Shown here piece after piece: positions 7,433 through 13,783 of a DNA stretch of 13,783 nt. Within the stretch, counting starts at the first letter, position 1. Each line of letters starts with the position of its first letter. The translations under genes were made by a program, and so were the position numbers. This DNA comes from Muribaculaceae bacterium (GTDB taxonomy: Bacteria > Bacteroidota > Bacteroidia > Bacteroidales > Muribaculaceae), in the NCBI GenBank assembly GCA_902836725.1, contig CADFRV010000037.1, positions 1-13,783 on the forward strand, given 5' to 3'. The notes under the pieces are model-generated. The model had not been told where the DNA came from. It made no database searches and was given only the letters and a program-made list of their open reading frames with translations.

Positions 7433-7440
7433 TAATTTTG
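7433..7440 (+). promoter_or_regulatory. Mirror-image -7 box (TAATTTTG) pointing into the CMD/cupin gene
   Basis: This is the same octamer on the plus strand, in the opposite outer arm of the inverted repeat, pointing toward the 3' end of the CMD/cupin gene. If active it would make an antisense transcript. It may simply be a consequence of the arm symmetry. Confidence 0.25.
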
Positions 7441-7475
7441 ACCAGTTACTTATGTAATTATTGATGCGTGATTGT

Positions 7476-8546
7476 TTACCGCAGGCCGTCATATCCCTCT
7501 CCTGTCACCGGCTGCTGCCATTGTGTGGCGCCGAGATGCACTTTGGTATTGATGGCGATATGACTGAATTTGCTGTCGGGCATGGCGCCGTGCCAGTGGA
7601 CTACATTTGCAGGAATAGCGACGACATCGCCGGGATTGAGGATCTGCACAGGCTTACCTTTCTCCTGGTAGCATCCACGGCCTGCTGTGGCGATAAGGAT
7701 CTGGCCGCCGGGATGTGAATGCCAGCTGTTGCGTGCTGCGGGATCAAATATCACGTCGGATACCACAACGTCGAAATTTTCGGCATCTGTCATCAGGCGT
7801 TGCAGATATGCCGTGCCGTTGAAATTTGCCCCTTCTATTCTGGTACCTTTGGGAAAAATGGAGGCGGCGGGTGTGGCTGATGATATGATCTCCTCGATCT
7901 GGCTGTCGGTGGCTCCGAGGCGTTTCGCTATGCCGGCATGCGAGCGCAGCATCGGTTCAACTCCCTCGCCGATGGAGGCTATGACTGCCACTGTGGCAAG
8001 TTCCCTTTCGGCCGGGGTAAGGATATCGCGCTCGAAAAGGTCGCAGAACAGATGCTGTTTCAAAAACACCTCGATTTCTGGAGAGAGTATTGCATAGGGA
8101 GGTTTGGGAGCATCGGCGGGAACACCTGAGATCTCTGAAAGTATGGCGCGCCCACGCTCATATTTGCTTCGGTCGTCTTTGACAAGGGAAGCGGTTCTCC
8201 CGTATATCACAGGGCGGTCTGCTGCAATGCGCCTGTCAAGGAGATCCACAAAGGTCTGCAGCCCGCGCAGGGCTTTCGGAAAGCCGCAGTATGCGTAGGT
8301 GTGTACAATTACTTCTTTGGCTTCGTTGACGGTCATGCCGCTGTCGAGCGCCGAGTCAAGCGCTTCCCTCAGGGCCGGGAAGTCGCTTTTTGCTGTGGCC
8401 GATGCGATGGCAGTGATCTGTTTCCGCCTTGTGGTCTGCGTAGATTCCGATTCCGCGGCATGGAGCGGGAATATCGACATCAGGAGGGAGATTGCAGCCA
8501 CGAGGGGGAGAATTCTTGAAACGGTGGGGAAATTGTTGTATGTCAT
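7476..8546 (-). CDS. Exported carboxymuconolactone decarboxylase-like (two domains) / cupin fusion protein
   Basis: The protein has 356 residues in three parts after a signal peptide (hydrophobic ILPLVAAISLLMSIFPLHA, cleavage near Ala30). A first carboxymuconolactone decarboxylase (CMD)/AhpD-like domain lies at about 45-110 (TVNEAKEVIVHTYAYCGFPK), and a second at about 150-225 (TPAERELATVAVIASIGEG, then HAGIAKRLGATDSQIEE). A cupin domain follows at about 255-345, with metal-ligand motifs W-H276-x-H278-x-x-x-Q282 and G306-x5-P312-x4-H317. Neither CMD domain has the AhpD CxxC pair, so peroxidase-type chemistry is not supported. Cytosolic CMD-cupin proteins occur near flavodoxin and hydrolase genes in other bacteria, but here the protein is exported. 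It starts 24 bases after the sensor-domain gene, so the two are probably cotranscribed. Confidence 0.85.
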   Translation of the reverse strand: MTYNNFPTVSRILPLVAAISLLMSIFPLHAAESESTQTTRRKQITAIASATAKSDFPALREALDSALDSGMTVNEAKEVIVHTYAYCGFPKALRGLQTFVDLLDRRIAADRPVIYGRTASLVKDDRSKYERGRAILSEISGVPADAPKPPYAILSPEIEVFLKQHLFCDLFERDILTPAERELATVAVIASIGEGVEPMLRSHAGIAKRLGATDSQIEEIISSATPAASIFPKGTRIEGANFNGTAYLQRLMTDAENFDVVVSDVIFDPAARNSWHSHPGGQILIATAGRGCYQEKGKPVQILNPGDVVAIPANVVHWHGAMPDSKFSHIAINTKVHLGATQWQQPVTGEGYDGLR

Positions 8547-8570
8547 ATATTCAGGACTGTTATATGTCTG

Positions 8571-9056
8571 TTATGTTCGTCTCTCGGAAGTTGGTGAGCA
8601 GATGCGTGTGCAGTAGTTCAGTAACAGACCTATCTGCGAGGATATTATTGTGCTGCTGTAGCGGTCTATGTCGTGTCGCAGTTCACGCGCGATCTGTGAA
8701 ATGCATCCGGATATGGCTCTTTTGTCGCTGTCGCCAAGGAGTTTCCGGCAGCTGCACCGGCAGGTATAGTTGCCGATCTCTTTCTCAAGAGGTGTGTCGC
8801 ACAGGAGATCGGGATGAAAGAGCACTCCGGTATATCCGTATTTATGTATGTGCGCGGCGGCGGGAATATGAAATGTCTCGCCCGGAGTTACCAGTCTAAG
8901 CATCTCCCGGCCGCACAGCAACGCATAAAAGTTGCAGGGATGGTCTATATCGCAATCGAGGCGGTCGGATGTGAGATCTGCGATCCCTACAAGTGGGTGG
9001 AATGTCTCCTGTCCGGTAAGCCGGTTGAATTTGTCGATGGTCAGTACTTTATCCAT
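8571..9056 (-). CDS. AraC-type N-terminal sensor domain lacking the HTH (truncated, cysteine-rich)
   Basis: This 161-residue protein aligns with the N-terminal half of the full AraC regulator encoded at 9200-10102. Shared landmarks are the opening (MDKVLTID against MDKIINIP), F/C-P-D/E-LL-x-x-T-x-L near residue 81, and STIISSQIGLLLNYCTR against NTIIASAIELFLNYCLR. It stops about 13 residues after that last motif, in the inter-domain linker, and only 24 bases separate it from the CMD/cupin gene, so no helix-turn-helix half remains. The ATG at 9056 is preferred over 9077 because it aligns with the paralogue's start. It holds ten cysteines, including C99-x-C101-x-C103. It may be a stand-alone sensor or antagonist of the intact paralogue, or a decaying gene. 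The frame is open and clean. Confidence 0.7.
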   Translation of the reverse strand: MDKVLTIDKFNRLTGQETFHPLVGIADLTSDRLDCDIDHPCNFYALLCGREMLRLVTPGETFHIPAAAHIHKYGYTGVLFHPDLLCDTPLEKEIGNYTCRCSCRKLLGDSDKRAISGCISQIARELRHDIDRYSSTIISSQIGLLLNYCTRICSPTSERRT

Positions 9057-9074
9057 AAGCGAATTATTACAGTG

Positions 9075-9082
9075 CAAAATTA
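9075..9082 (-). promoter_or_regulatory. -7 box (TAATTTTG) for the sensor-domain/CMD operon
   Basis: TAATTTTG on the minus strand fits TAnnTTTG and lies 18 bases before the ATG at 9056, implying a very short leader. The start at 9077 would place the gene start inside this box, which supports 9056. No -33 TTTG is evident, as might be expected for an activator-dependent promoter. Confidence 0.45.
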
Positions 9083-9169
9083 CACAGGTATGGAATGACC
9101 TGATTTATACGTATTACGGATTTGAGTATAACTTTTACCGATTATGACGGCGGAATGAGAATTTAGAGT

Positions 9170-9177
9170 TAAATTTG
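9170..9177 (+). promoter_or_regulatory. -7 box (TAAATTTG) for the AraC regulator
   Basis: TAAATTTG fits TAnnTTTG and lies 22 bases before the AraC start codon. With the box at 9075-9082 it defines a divergent promoter region of about 90 bases between the two -7 boxes, where the AraC protein would be expected to bind. I could not find a convincing pair of direct repeats for its site. Confidence 0.45.
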
Positions 9178-9199
9178 CAATTATCAAAGAATTAAGGTT

Positions 9200-10102
9200 A
9201 TGGACAAGATAATAAATATCCCTACAGTAAAAGACTACAACGATCACTGGGGAGTGCCCACACGCCATCCGTATGTGAATATCCTCGAAGGCTCGCATAT
9301 CACAGCGCCCATACCTAACTGCCGCAAGAATATGGGCATGTATGTGGCGTTTCTTAAAGATGTGTTGTGTGCCGATTATCTGACGTATGACAGGCAGGGA
9401 TATGATTATCAGGAAAATACCCTTGTGTTTATAGCTCCGGGACAGGTGTTCGGCCATCCCGCCGACGGATCGACGTACCAGGCTAAAGGATGGGCGTTGT
9501 ATTTCTGTCCTGAATTGCTGCACGGCACTTCACTGGGACGTCATATGAAAGACTATACATTTTTCTCCTATGCCACAAATGAGGCTTTGCATCTGTCGCA
9601 GAAGGAGCGTGAGACGATAATCGACTGTTTCCGGAAGATTGACGATGAGATAAATTTCGGCGGTGACAGGCACAGCAATACAATAATAGCGTCGGCCATA
9701 GAACTGTTTCTGAATTACTGCCTGCGTTTTTATGACAGGCAGTTCATCACACGCAAGAAGGCGAACAGAGATCTGTTAAGCCGTTTCGAGGAACTGGTGG
9801 ACAACTATTTCACATCAGGAAACGCGCAGGAGCATGGCACACCCACTGTTGCCTGGTGCGCCGACAAACTGCATCTGTCTGCCAATTATTTCGGGGATCT
9901 GATCAAGAAGGAGACGGGACGGACCGCACAGGAATACCTGATGCAAAAGACCATGGATGTGGCGAAAGAGCAGCTTTTCGATCCAGCGCGCTCCATTGGG
10001 GAGATAGCATATTATCTCGGATACCAGTATCCCCAGTATTTCAGCCGTGCCTTCAAGAAAGTGGTAGGATGCAGCCCCAACGATTACCGCCGTCAGTTGT
10101 GA
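9200..10102 (+). CDS. AraC-family transcriptional regulator
   Basis: The protein has 300 residues. The N-terminal ligand or dimer domain (about 1-185) has a cupin-like centre (NTLVFIAPGQVFGHP, 73-87). The C-terminal AraC DNA-binding domain (about 190-300) shows both helix-turn-helix units: TVAWCADKLHLSANYFGDLI (216-235), then SIGEIAYYLGYQYPQYFSR (265-283) and the family signature FKKVVGCSPNDYRR (285-298). It is divergent from the minus-strand block and paralogous to the sensor-only protein at its head, so it is the likely activator of the sensor, CMD/cupin, flavodoxin, hydrolase and FMN reductase genes. Whether it also controls the downstream 1009-residue protein is unclear; a 321-base gap and a hairpin intervene. 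Confidence 0.92.
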   Translation: MDKIINIPTVKDYNDHWGVPTRHPYVNILEGSHITAPIPNCRKNMGMYVAFLKDVLCADYLTYDRQGYDYQENTLVFIAPGQVFGHPADGSTYQAKGWALYFCPELLHGTSLGRHMKDYTFFSYATNEALHLSQKERETIIDCFRKIDDEINFGGDRHSNTIIASAIELFLNYCLRFYDRQFITRKKANRDLLSRFEELVDNYFTSGNAQEHGTPTVAWCADKLHLSANYFGDLIKKETGRTAQEYLMQKTMDVAKEQLFDPARSIGEIAYYLGYQYPQYFSRAFKKVVGCSPNDYRRQL

Positions 10103-10136
10103 TCCTCGCCTTGCAGACATAATAATACAGTGGTGT

Positions 10137-10158
10137 ACCGGAATTCGCGAATTTCGGT
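10137..10158 (+). terminator. Loopless 22-bp palindrome after the AraC gene
   Basis: Two 11-base halves (ACCGGAATTCG and CGAATTTCGGT) pair completely with one G-U wobble and no spacer, 34 bases after the AraC stop. No U-tract follows. It resembles the palindrome at 4445-4486 in having a CGCG- or TCGCGA-type centre flanked by A/T and no loop. Confidence 0.35.
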
Positions 10159-10382
10159 CCTACCGTCATTACAATATCGAGGCGTGCATCGCCACATATC
10201 TGATGGTATTAACAGTGTTTAATGCTATTTAACAATTGGGAGGGGTAGATTATCCTCTGTTTACGTTAATTTGCATATTAATTTGGAATCACACATGAAA
10301 GACTCACTACAACTATCATGTTTTACCGGATTATATCAGACCTTATGGCTTTAGTCTGTGGACTCTTGTGAACTGGTACAAT

Positions 10383-10390
10383 TAATTTTG
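10383..10390 (+). promoter_or_regulatory. -7 box (TAATTTTG) for the large secreted protein
   Basis: TAATTTTG fits TAnnTTTG and ends 33 bases before the ATG at 10424. It falls downstream of the alternative ATG at 10358, which argues that 10424, immediately followed by a signal peptide, is the true start. Confidence 0.5.
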
Positions 10391-10423
10391 ACTTCCGATC
10401 ATTATCATTTAATAATACAATCA

Positions 10424-13400
10424 ATGAAAAAATTTCTACTCGGCATTCTGGCTTTTGCCGGAATTTCAGCCCTCAATGCTGCGGTGCTTGATATAGGAGG
10501 CACGCAGTTACTCCCGCAGGTAATATCACCTTCGGCAAACGTAATCCCGGTTACGGCTTCCGGCACGCCATTTGAACTTAAGACTCTTACAGAAGGGGAG
10601 TGCGCTATGGATCTTTCAACCGACAGGGCTTTCCGTGCGAATGTCACATGGAGCGAATGGAAGCAACTATGCACCACTTCCTTTCCGGAAGATATGATGG
10701 ATTTCCTCAGGGCAATTTGTGCCAATAATAATGCTGTGATGCCGGAGTTCCAGCAACCGTTTCCGGTGATGAAACGCACCGCTTCAGACGGTACATCGCA
10801 GCTATGTTTTAAAAACGTATTCAATAATGTTGATATAACCATTAATATCCAGGCTGACGGCAGTTTTACATGTAATGAGTCTACGGGTATTGCCATCCCC
10901 GGTGCTCCTGCCGACTGGTATGGCGAATTCCGTCTGTATATGAGTGGATGGTATCTGGAAGGCGCCAATAAACTGAATGTGGAATCATTGTTCTGGCTGG
11001 TTTACGGCAATACGGGATATAGCAGTGGTGATCAGACAGAGATACTCCTCGGTGAGGCTCCGGAATTCACTTTTGAGCTGAAACGTAATGAGATTTTTGT
11101 TCCTTCATCCCTGACACAAGCGACATTCGAGGTCGTCCGTTCCGATAATGTCGCATTCTACCGTGTTGTAAGCAACTATGAGTCGACTTTGTATAAGTCA
11201 GATGTAATGGCTATGATGCAGTATAAGCCGGACAGTAAATATGACGGGATTTACCGTGATGTTACCGGAAGTAATTTTACTGTGGAGGTGCGCAACGACT
11301 CCGATCATTTCTATCTTATACCGTTTAATGCCGAGAATGTGGCTATTGGTAATTATATAACAGCCACCACACAGTATAACAAGCCTCTGGAAGGTACATG
11401 GCGCTCAATCGGAGTAGGTACACTCCGTGATTTTGCCGTATATTACATTGCGGCAATGAGTGGGGATGTATGGAATGAATTGGGAGATGTGACAGCGGCG
11501 CTGTCTACTCCTGTTGAGGTGGAAGTGTTGGAAGGCAACGAGAATATCATGCGTTTCAAATCTCCATACACATCTTCACATCCCCTTGCATCCTATCTGA
11601 CCACTTTTGAGGAACAGGATGATTTTTATCTGGTGATTGATGTTTCCGATCCGTCCCGTGTTGTAATGAAACGGCGCATGAGTGGTGTGTGGAATGAGTA
11701 TAATGGTTATGTCTGGATTCTTAGCCGTATCGAAAGCATGATTGAGTCGTATGGGTATGATAAAGAAAAACTTGACTATTGGGGGTTATGGGGGAAATAT
11801 GCTGATAAATGTGTGAAGTTCCCCTGTCAGTCAATTAATGTAGAGTATACCCTGCAGGATGAACGCCAGATTTTTCCTCCGTATGTTCTTGAGTTGCCCG
11901 GTTATGTGAATTACGACATATGTGTTGAGGATTTAAGCCTGAATGCCGACGGAAGTGCTGTGGCAACGATTTCCGGAATTTCATCGGAAGTCGCTTCCGT
12001 ATCTTATGCGCTGGTACCGTTTCAGGATTACGAGAAGAATCGTTATTTTCTTGAACGTTATGTTGAGCGTTTCTCTGACGGGGCAGATGAAATGGCAACT
12101 GTATACACGGTTCAGACCGGGGGCGCTTCCGAGATTACAGTAAGTGTGCCTGCATCGGAAGTTCCCTATGGCAGGTTCCATCTTGTGGCTGTGAGCCGCG
12201 ATGTGCAGGGGAGTTCCCATTCAGCTTCTGCAAGCGAGAAAGATGTTTCGTTTATAGCGCCTGCCGACAAGTGGGAGGATGCAGGATCGGCACGTGTGAA
12301 GGACAGTTCTGTGATGGCTGCTTTTACCACAGCACCATGTGCCGAGATGGTGGTTGAAGTAAAGGAATGTCCCGGAGTGCCGGGGCTGTTCCTTATCCCC
12401 GATTACTACCTCCAGTGGGCACAGGCAACGGGATATGCAGATTTTTATAATGCCGATGATGCCGATATGTATGTGATCAATGCCACGGATCTGGCCCGCG
12501 TGTTTATAACTTCCAATCTTGACGGATCGCCGGTAAACGGTCCCATGAAAACGGGACTTAATGTTAATCCGGCATATTCAACCGTGTGCCTTATGAATAA
12601 TTCAGATTTTTTCCCTGAATTAGGGCACTTTGGGAACGCGACCTTCAGGGAACGCCCTGATGGCAGTGTGGAATATGTCGGCGTTGATTTTTATCAGGGA
12701 CCATTGCTCTGCGCGGTATATGATACCGAAGGCAGTTTGCTTGGAGCAAGGGAAGGGGAGACCAGCTTTGAATTTGGTTATGATCCGTCTGAGGACATGA
12801 CTCTTGTGGAGAACTGGAAAAAACTTGGTGAAGCTACAGTGACGGAGAATATAGCCCTGTCACGTATAAGCACCGAGAAGAGCGTGTTTACAGCCGAGTT
12901 GCGTCAGCATCCTTATGACGAGTCACTATATGCCCTTGTGGATCTTTACAAAAATATGAACCATCCGACATTTAAGGATCTCAGTTATACAGGTTCTGTT
13001 CCGTTATTCATCAAGATGGAGAACCCCGACAAGGTATGGCTCTCTATGAGATATGACGGTAGTCTGATGGGCGATATAGTATGGTCTTCCGGTCTGATGT
13101 CAACTACCGATGTCGAACCTTTCTGGCTGGCGCTAATGGCAAATGCCATACGGCAAGGAGCTCTTCCTGATTTCGTTGAGTCTGACTATTACGGTTCTTT
13201 TGCAGACGGAGAGTTTATTCTTGACAATTGCTTGTGGGCATATTCAGATGCAAATGGCTTAACTCCTCCTGCTCCGGATGCTACTTTCAGAGTGAAACTT
13301 CCGACTTTGGGAGTTGAGACAGTAGGCATTTCGTGTGCGGAAGATGCTCCTGTGGAGTATTACAACCTGCAGGGAATGCGTGTTGTCGCTCCATCTTCCG

Positions 13401-13453
13401 GCATCTTTATCCGCCGTCAGGGCTCACAGGTATCTAAAGTCTATGTGAAATAA
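10424..13453 (+). CDS. Large secreted repeat protein with T9SS-like C-terminal tail (unknown function)
   Basis: I do not recognise a named family. The start at 10424 is chosen because MKKFLLGILAFAGISALNA is a classic signal peptide; the frame opens 22 codons earlier at 10358, but that extension is not signal-like. The mature part of this 1009-residue protein is beta-rich with no catalytic motif or transmembrane segment visible. A module recurs three times, at about 321-430, 612-705 and 793-890: it opens with Trp-x-x-(I/A/L)-Gly (TWRSIGVGTL, KWEDAGSARV, NWKKLGEATV), continues with a Val/Glu-rich strand, and has a closing (D/E)-x-(S/A)-P/L-x-(R/K)-V pattern (DPSRVVM, DLARVFI, NPDKVWL). A fibronectin-III-like stretch lies near 480-610. 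The last 35 residues (VEYYNLQGMRV, then GIFIRRQG and a terminal SKVYVK) match Bacteroidales T9SS-type tails. A surface adhesin or glycan-related role is possible but unproven. Confidence 0.85.
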   Translation: MKKFLLGILAFAGISALNAAVLDIGGTQLLPQVISPSANVIPVTASGTPFELKTLTEGECAMDLSTDRAFRANVTWSEWKQLCTTSFPEDMMDFLRAICANNNAVMPEFQQPFPVMKRTASDGTSQLCFKNVFNNVDITINIQADGSFTCNESTGIAIPGAPADWYGEFRLYMSGWYLEGANKLNVESLFWLVYGNTGYSSGDQTEILLGEAPEFTFELKRNEIFVPSSLTQATFEVVRSDNVAFYRVVSNYESTLYKSDVMAMMQYKPDSKYDGIYRDVTGSNFTVEVRNDSDHFYLIPFNAENVAIGNYITATTQYNKPLEGTWRSIGVGTLRDFAVYYIAAMSGDVWNELGDVTAALSTPVEVEVLEGNENIMRFKSPYTSSHPLASYLTTFEEQDDFYLVIDVSDPSRVVMKRRMSGVWNEYNGYVWILSRIESMIESYGYDKEKLDYWGLWGKYADKCVKFPCQSINVEYTLQDERQIFPPYVLELPGYVNYDICVEDLSLNADGSAVATISGISSEVASVSYALVPFQDYEKNRYFLERYVERFSDGADEMATVYTVQTGGASEITVSVPASEVPYGRFHLVAVSRDVQGSSHSASASEKDVSFIAPADKWEDAGSARVKDSSVMAAFTTAPCAEMVVEVKECPGVPGLFLIPDYYLQWAQATGYADFYNADDADMYVINATDLARVFITSNLDGSPVNGPMKTGLNVNPAYSTVCLMNNSDFFPELGHFGNATFRERPDGSVEYVGVDFYQGPLLCAVYDTEGSLLGAREGETSFEFGYDPSEDMTLVENWKKLGEATVTENIALSRISTEKSVFTAELRQHPYDESLYALVDLYKNMNHPTFKDLSYTGSVPLFIKMENPDKVWLSMRYDGSLMGDIVWSSGLMSTTDVEPFWLALMANAIRQGALPDFVESDYYGSFADGEFILDNCLWAYSDANGLTPPAPDATFRVKLPTLGVETVGISCAEDAPVEYYNLQGMRVVAPSSGIFIRRQGSQVSKVYVK

Positions 13454-13783
13454 TCGTTCCCCATACGCCGAATCAGGTTGTCACAATAAAACTGCGCTCC
13501 CAAAGTCCTTTATGTCAGACTTTTGGAGCGCAGTTAATATAATCTTCCGTTCTGACTTTGAGTATATCAGATCTTATTGAATGGCTTGACCATAATAGGG
13601 AAAATGGTGAAATTGAAAAATTTTTTCAGCTTGTATCACAGTCTGGTACACCATGAGGATAATTTTGCGGTGAACAATCGCCTCAGCGCTTTACCAAAGC
13701 AAAGAAGCATTATAAGCAACAAGATATGGAACAGATCACTAACATGAGTTTCTTGCTTATTTGATTGGGTCGGTGCAGTATTG
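13454..13783. other. Downstream region, no firm gene
   Basis: Apart from the hairpin at 13491-13534, no gene is firmly supported in these 330 bases. Two overlapping short plus-strand frames look somewhat protein-like: a TTG-started one at 13558-13656 (32 codons) and an ATG-started one at 13604-13747 (47 codons) in the +1 frame relative to it. They could be pieces of one frameshifted remnant or of a small gene. The window ends before this can be judged. Confidence 0.4.
13491..13534 (+). terminator. Strong stem-loop terminator after the large secreted protein
   Basis: A 17-bp stem with one C-T mismatch (13491-13507 with 13518-13534) closes a 10-base loop, 37 bases after the stop codon. The GC-rich lower half (ACTGCGCTCC / GGAGCGCAGT) is flanked by AATAAA on the left and TTAATAT on the right. 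Position, strength and A/T flanks fit an intrinsic terminator, although the U-tract is imperfect. Confidence 0.65.

Larger units (their letters stand above)
7271..7451. repeat. Imperfect ~180-bp inverted repeat (long hairpin / MITE-like element)
   Basis: The element is centred on GTGTAGC-CC-GCTACAC (7363-7378). Outward from that centre the two arms (about 7301-7369 and 7372-7443) stay alignable as reverse complements with scattered mismatches and small indels: AATGTTTCTTCGG against AATGTTTGTTCGAG, CAAAATTTTG against AAAAATTTTG, GATTATTTCAATG against AATTATTTTAATG. The outermost ends match too: 7271-7277 (AAGTAAC) with 7445-7451, followed inward by TCAAAATTATTTTA on both arms. The left arm has an extra partial copy of the outer segment. 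The 7-base direct repeat ATTGATG lies just outside both ends (7262-7268 and 7460-7466). It fills nearly the whole gap between the CMD/cupin and flavodoxin genes. Confidence 0.75.
10103..10423. other. Intergenic region between AraC and the large secreted protein
   Basis: No gene is supported in these 321 bases. They contain a loopless palindrome (10137-10158), A/T-rich sequence with two near-miss -7 boxes (TTAATTTG at about 10271-10284), a 19-codon frame at 10295-10354 of doubtful meaning, and a good -7 box (10383-10390) before the next gene. Confidence 0.6.

Noticed and set aside
7271..7451. Invertible promoter flanked by inverted repeats, as known from Bacteroides capsule loci.
   Set aside because: The inner segment is itself palindromic, so inversion would change little, and no invertase gene is nearby.
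8547..8570. Frameshifted HTH remnant after the sensor-domain gene.
   Set aside because: Only 24 bases separate the stop codon from the next gene and no AraC HTH motif appears in the other frames there, so the DNA-binding half is absent rather than frameshifted.
9057..9077. Longer start (9077) for the AraC-type sensor domain.
   Set aside because: The paralogue aligns from the Met at 9056, and the longer start falls within the -7 box.
10295..10354. 19-codon ORF as a leader peptide for the large secreted protein.
   Set aside because: Its upstream boxes only nearly match the -7 consensus, there is no attenuator structure after it, and a better promoter lies downstream of it.
10358..10423. Longer start for the large secreted protein (22 extra codons).
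   Set aside because: The extension precedes a textbook signal peptide and spans the best -7 box (10383-10390); the ATG at 10424 fits much better.

Overview
The window looks like a chromosomal segment from a gut-type Bacteroidales bacterium (Bacteroidota; Muribaculaceae or a near relative is my best guess). The grounds are TAnnTTTG-type -7 promoter boxes with A/T-rich start regions instead of Shine-Dalgarno sites, two exported proteins ending in type IX secretion (T9SS/Por)-like C-terminal tails, and a TolC/HlyD/MFS tripartite efflux operon of the Bacteroidales kind. I see no tRNA, rRNA, CRISPR array, insertion sequence or phage gene.

Layout. Positions 174-4121 (+) hold a tightly packed efflux operon: TolC-like outer membrane channel, EmrA/HlyD-like periplasmic adaptor (4-nt ATGA overlap) and a divergent EmrB-like 14-helix MFS pump (1-nt gap). 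A rubredoxin of 53 residues follows at 4216-4377 (+). A near-perfect palindrome (4445-4486) separates it from a convergent block on the minus strand. That block, read from 9056 down to 4516, encodes an AraC-type sensor domain with no DNA-binding domain, an exported double carboxymuconolactone-decarboxylase/cupin protein, an exported flavodoxin with a T9SS-like tail, an exported alpha/beta hydrolase with a cysteine nucleophile, and a lipoprotein NAD(P)H-dependent FMN reductase-like protein. A full-length AraC regulator is transcribed divergently (9200-10102, +). A secreted 1009-residue repeat protein with a T9SS-like tail (10424-13453, +) follows, closed by a strong hairpin.

How the genes may work together. 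The efflux operon forms one envelope-spanning pump (inner membrane carrier, adaptor, outer membrane duct). The minus-strand block is the most unusual part: four enzyme-type proteins from families that are normally cytosolic all carry Sec or lipoprotein export signals, and their presumed regulators, a cysteine-rich HTH-less AraC sensor domain and a full AraC protein, start back to back from a 143-bp divergent promoter region. I infer an inducible redox or detoxification module acting in the periplasm or at the cell surface. Its substrate cannot be read from the sequence.

Non-coding structure is also rich. There is a three-copy 20-bp tandem repeat at the start of the FMN reductase gene that makes ATGA-coupled mini-ORFs, a ~180-bp imperfect inverted repeat with outward-facing promoter-like boxes between the CMD/cupin and flavodoxin genes, two loopless CG-centred palindromes at gene ends, and a dyad in front of the efflux operon.
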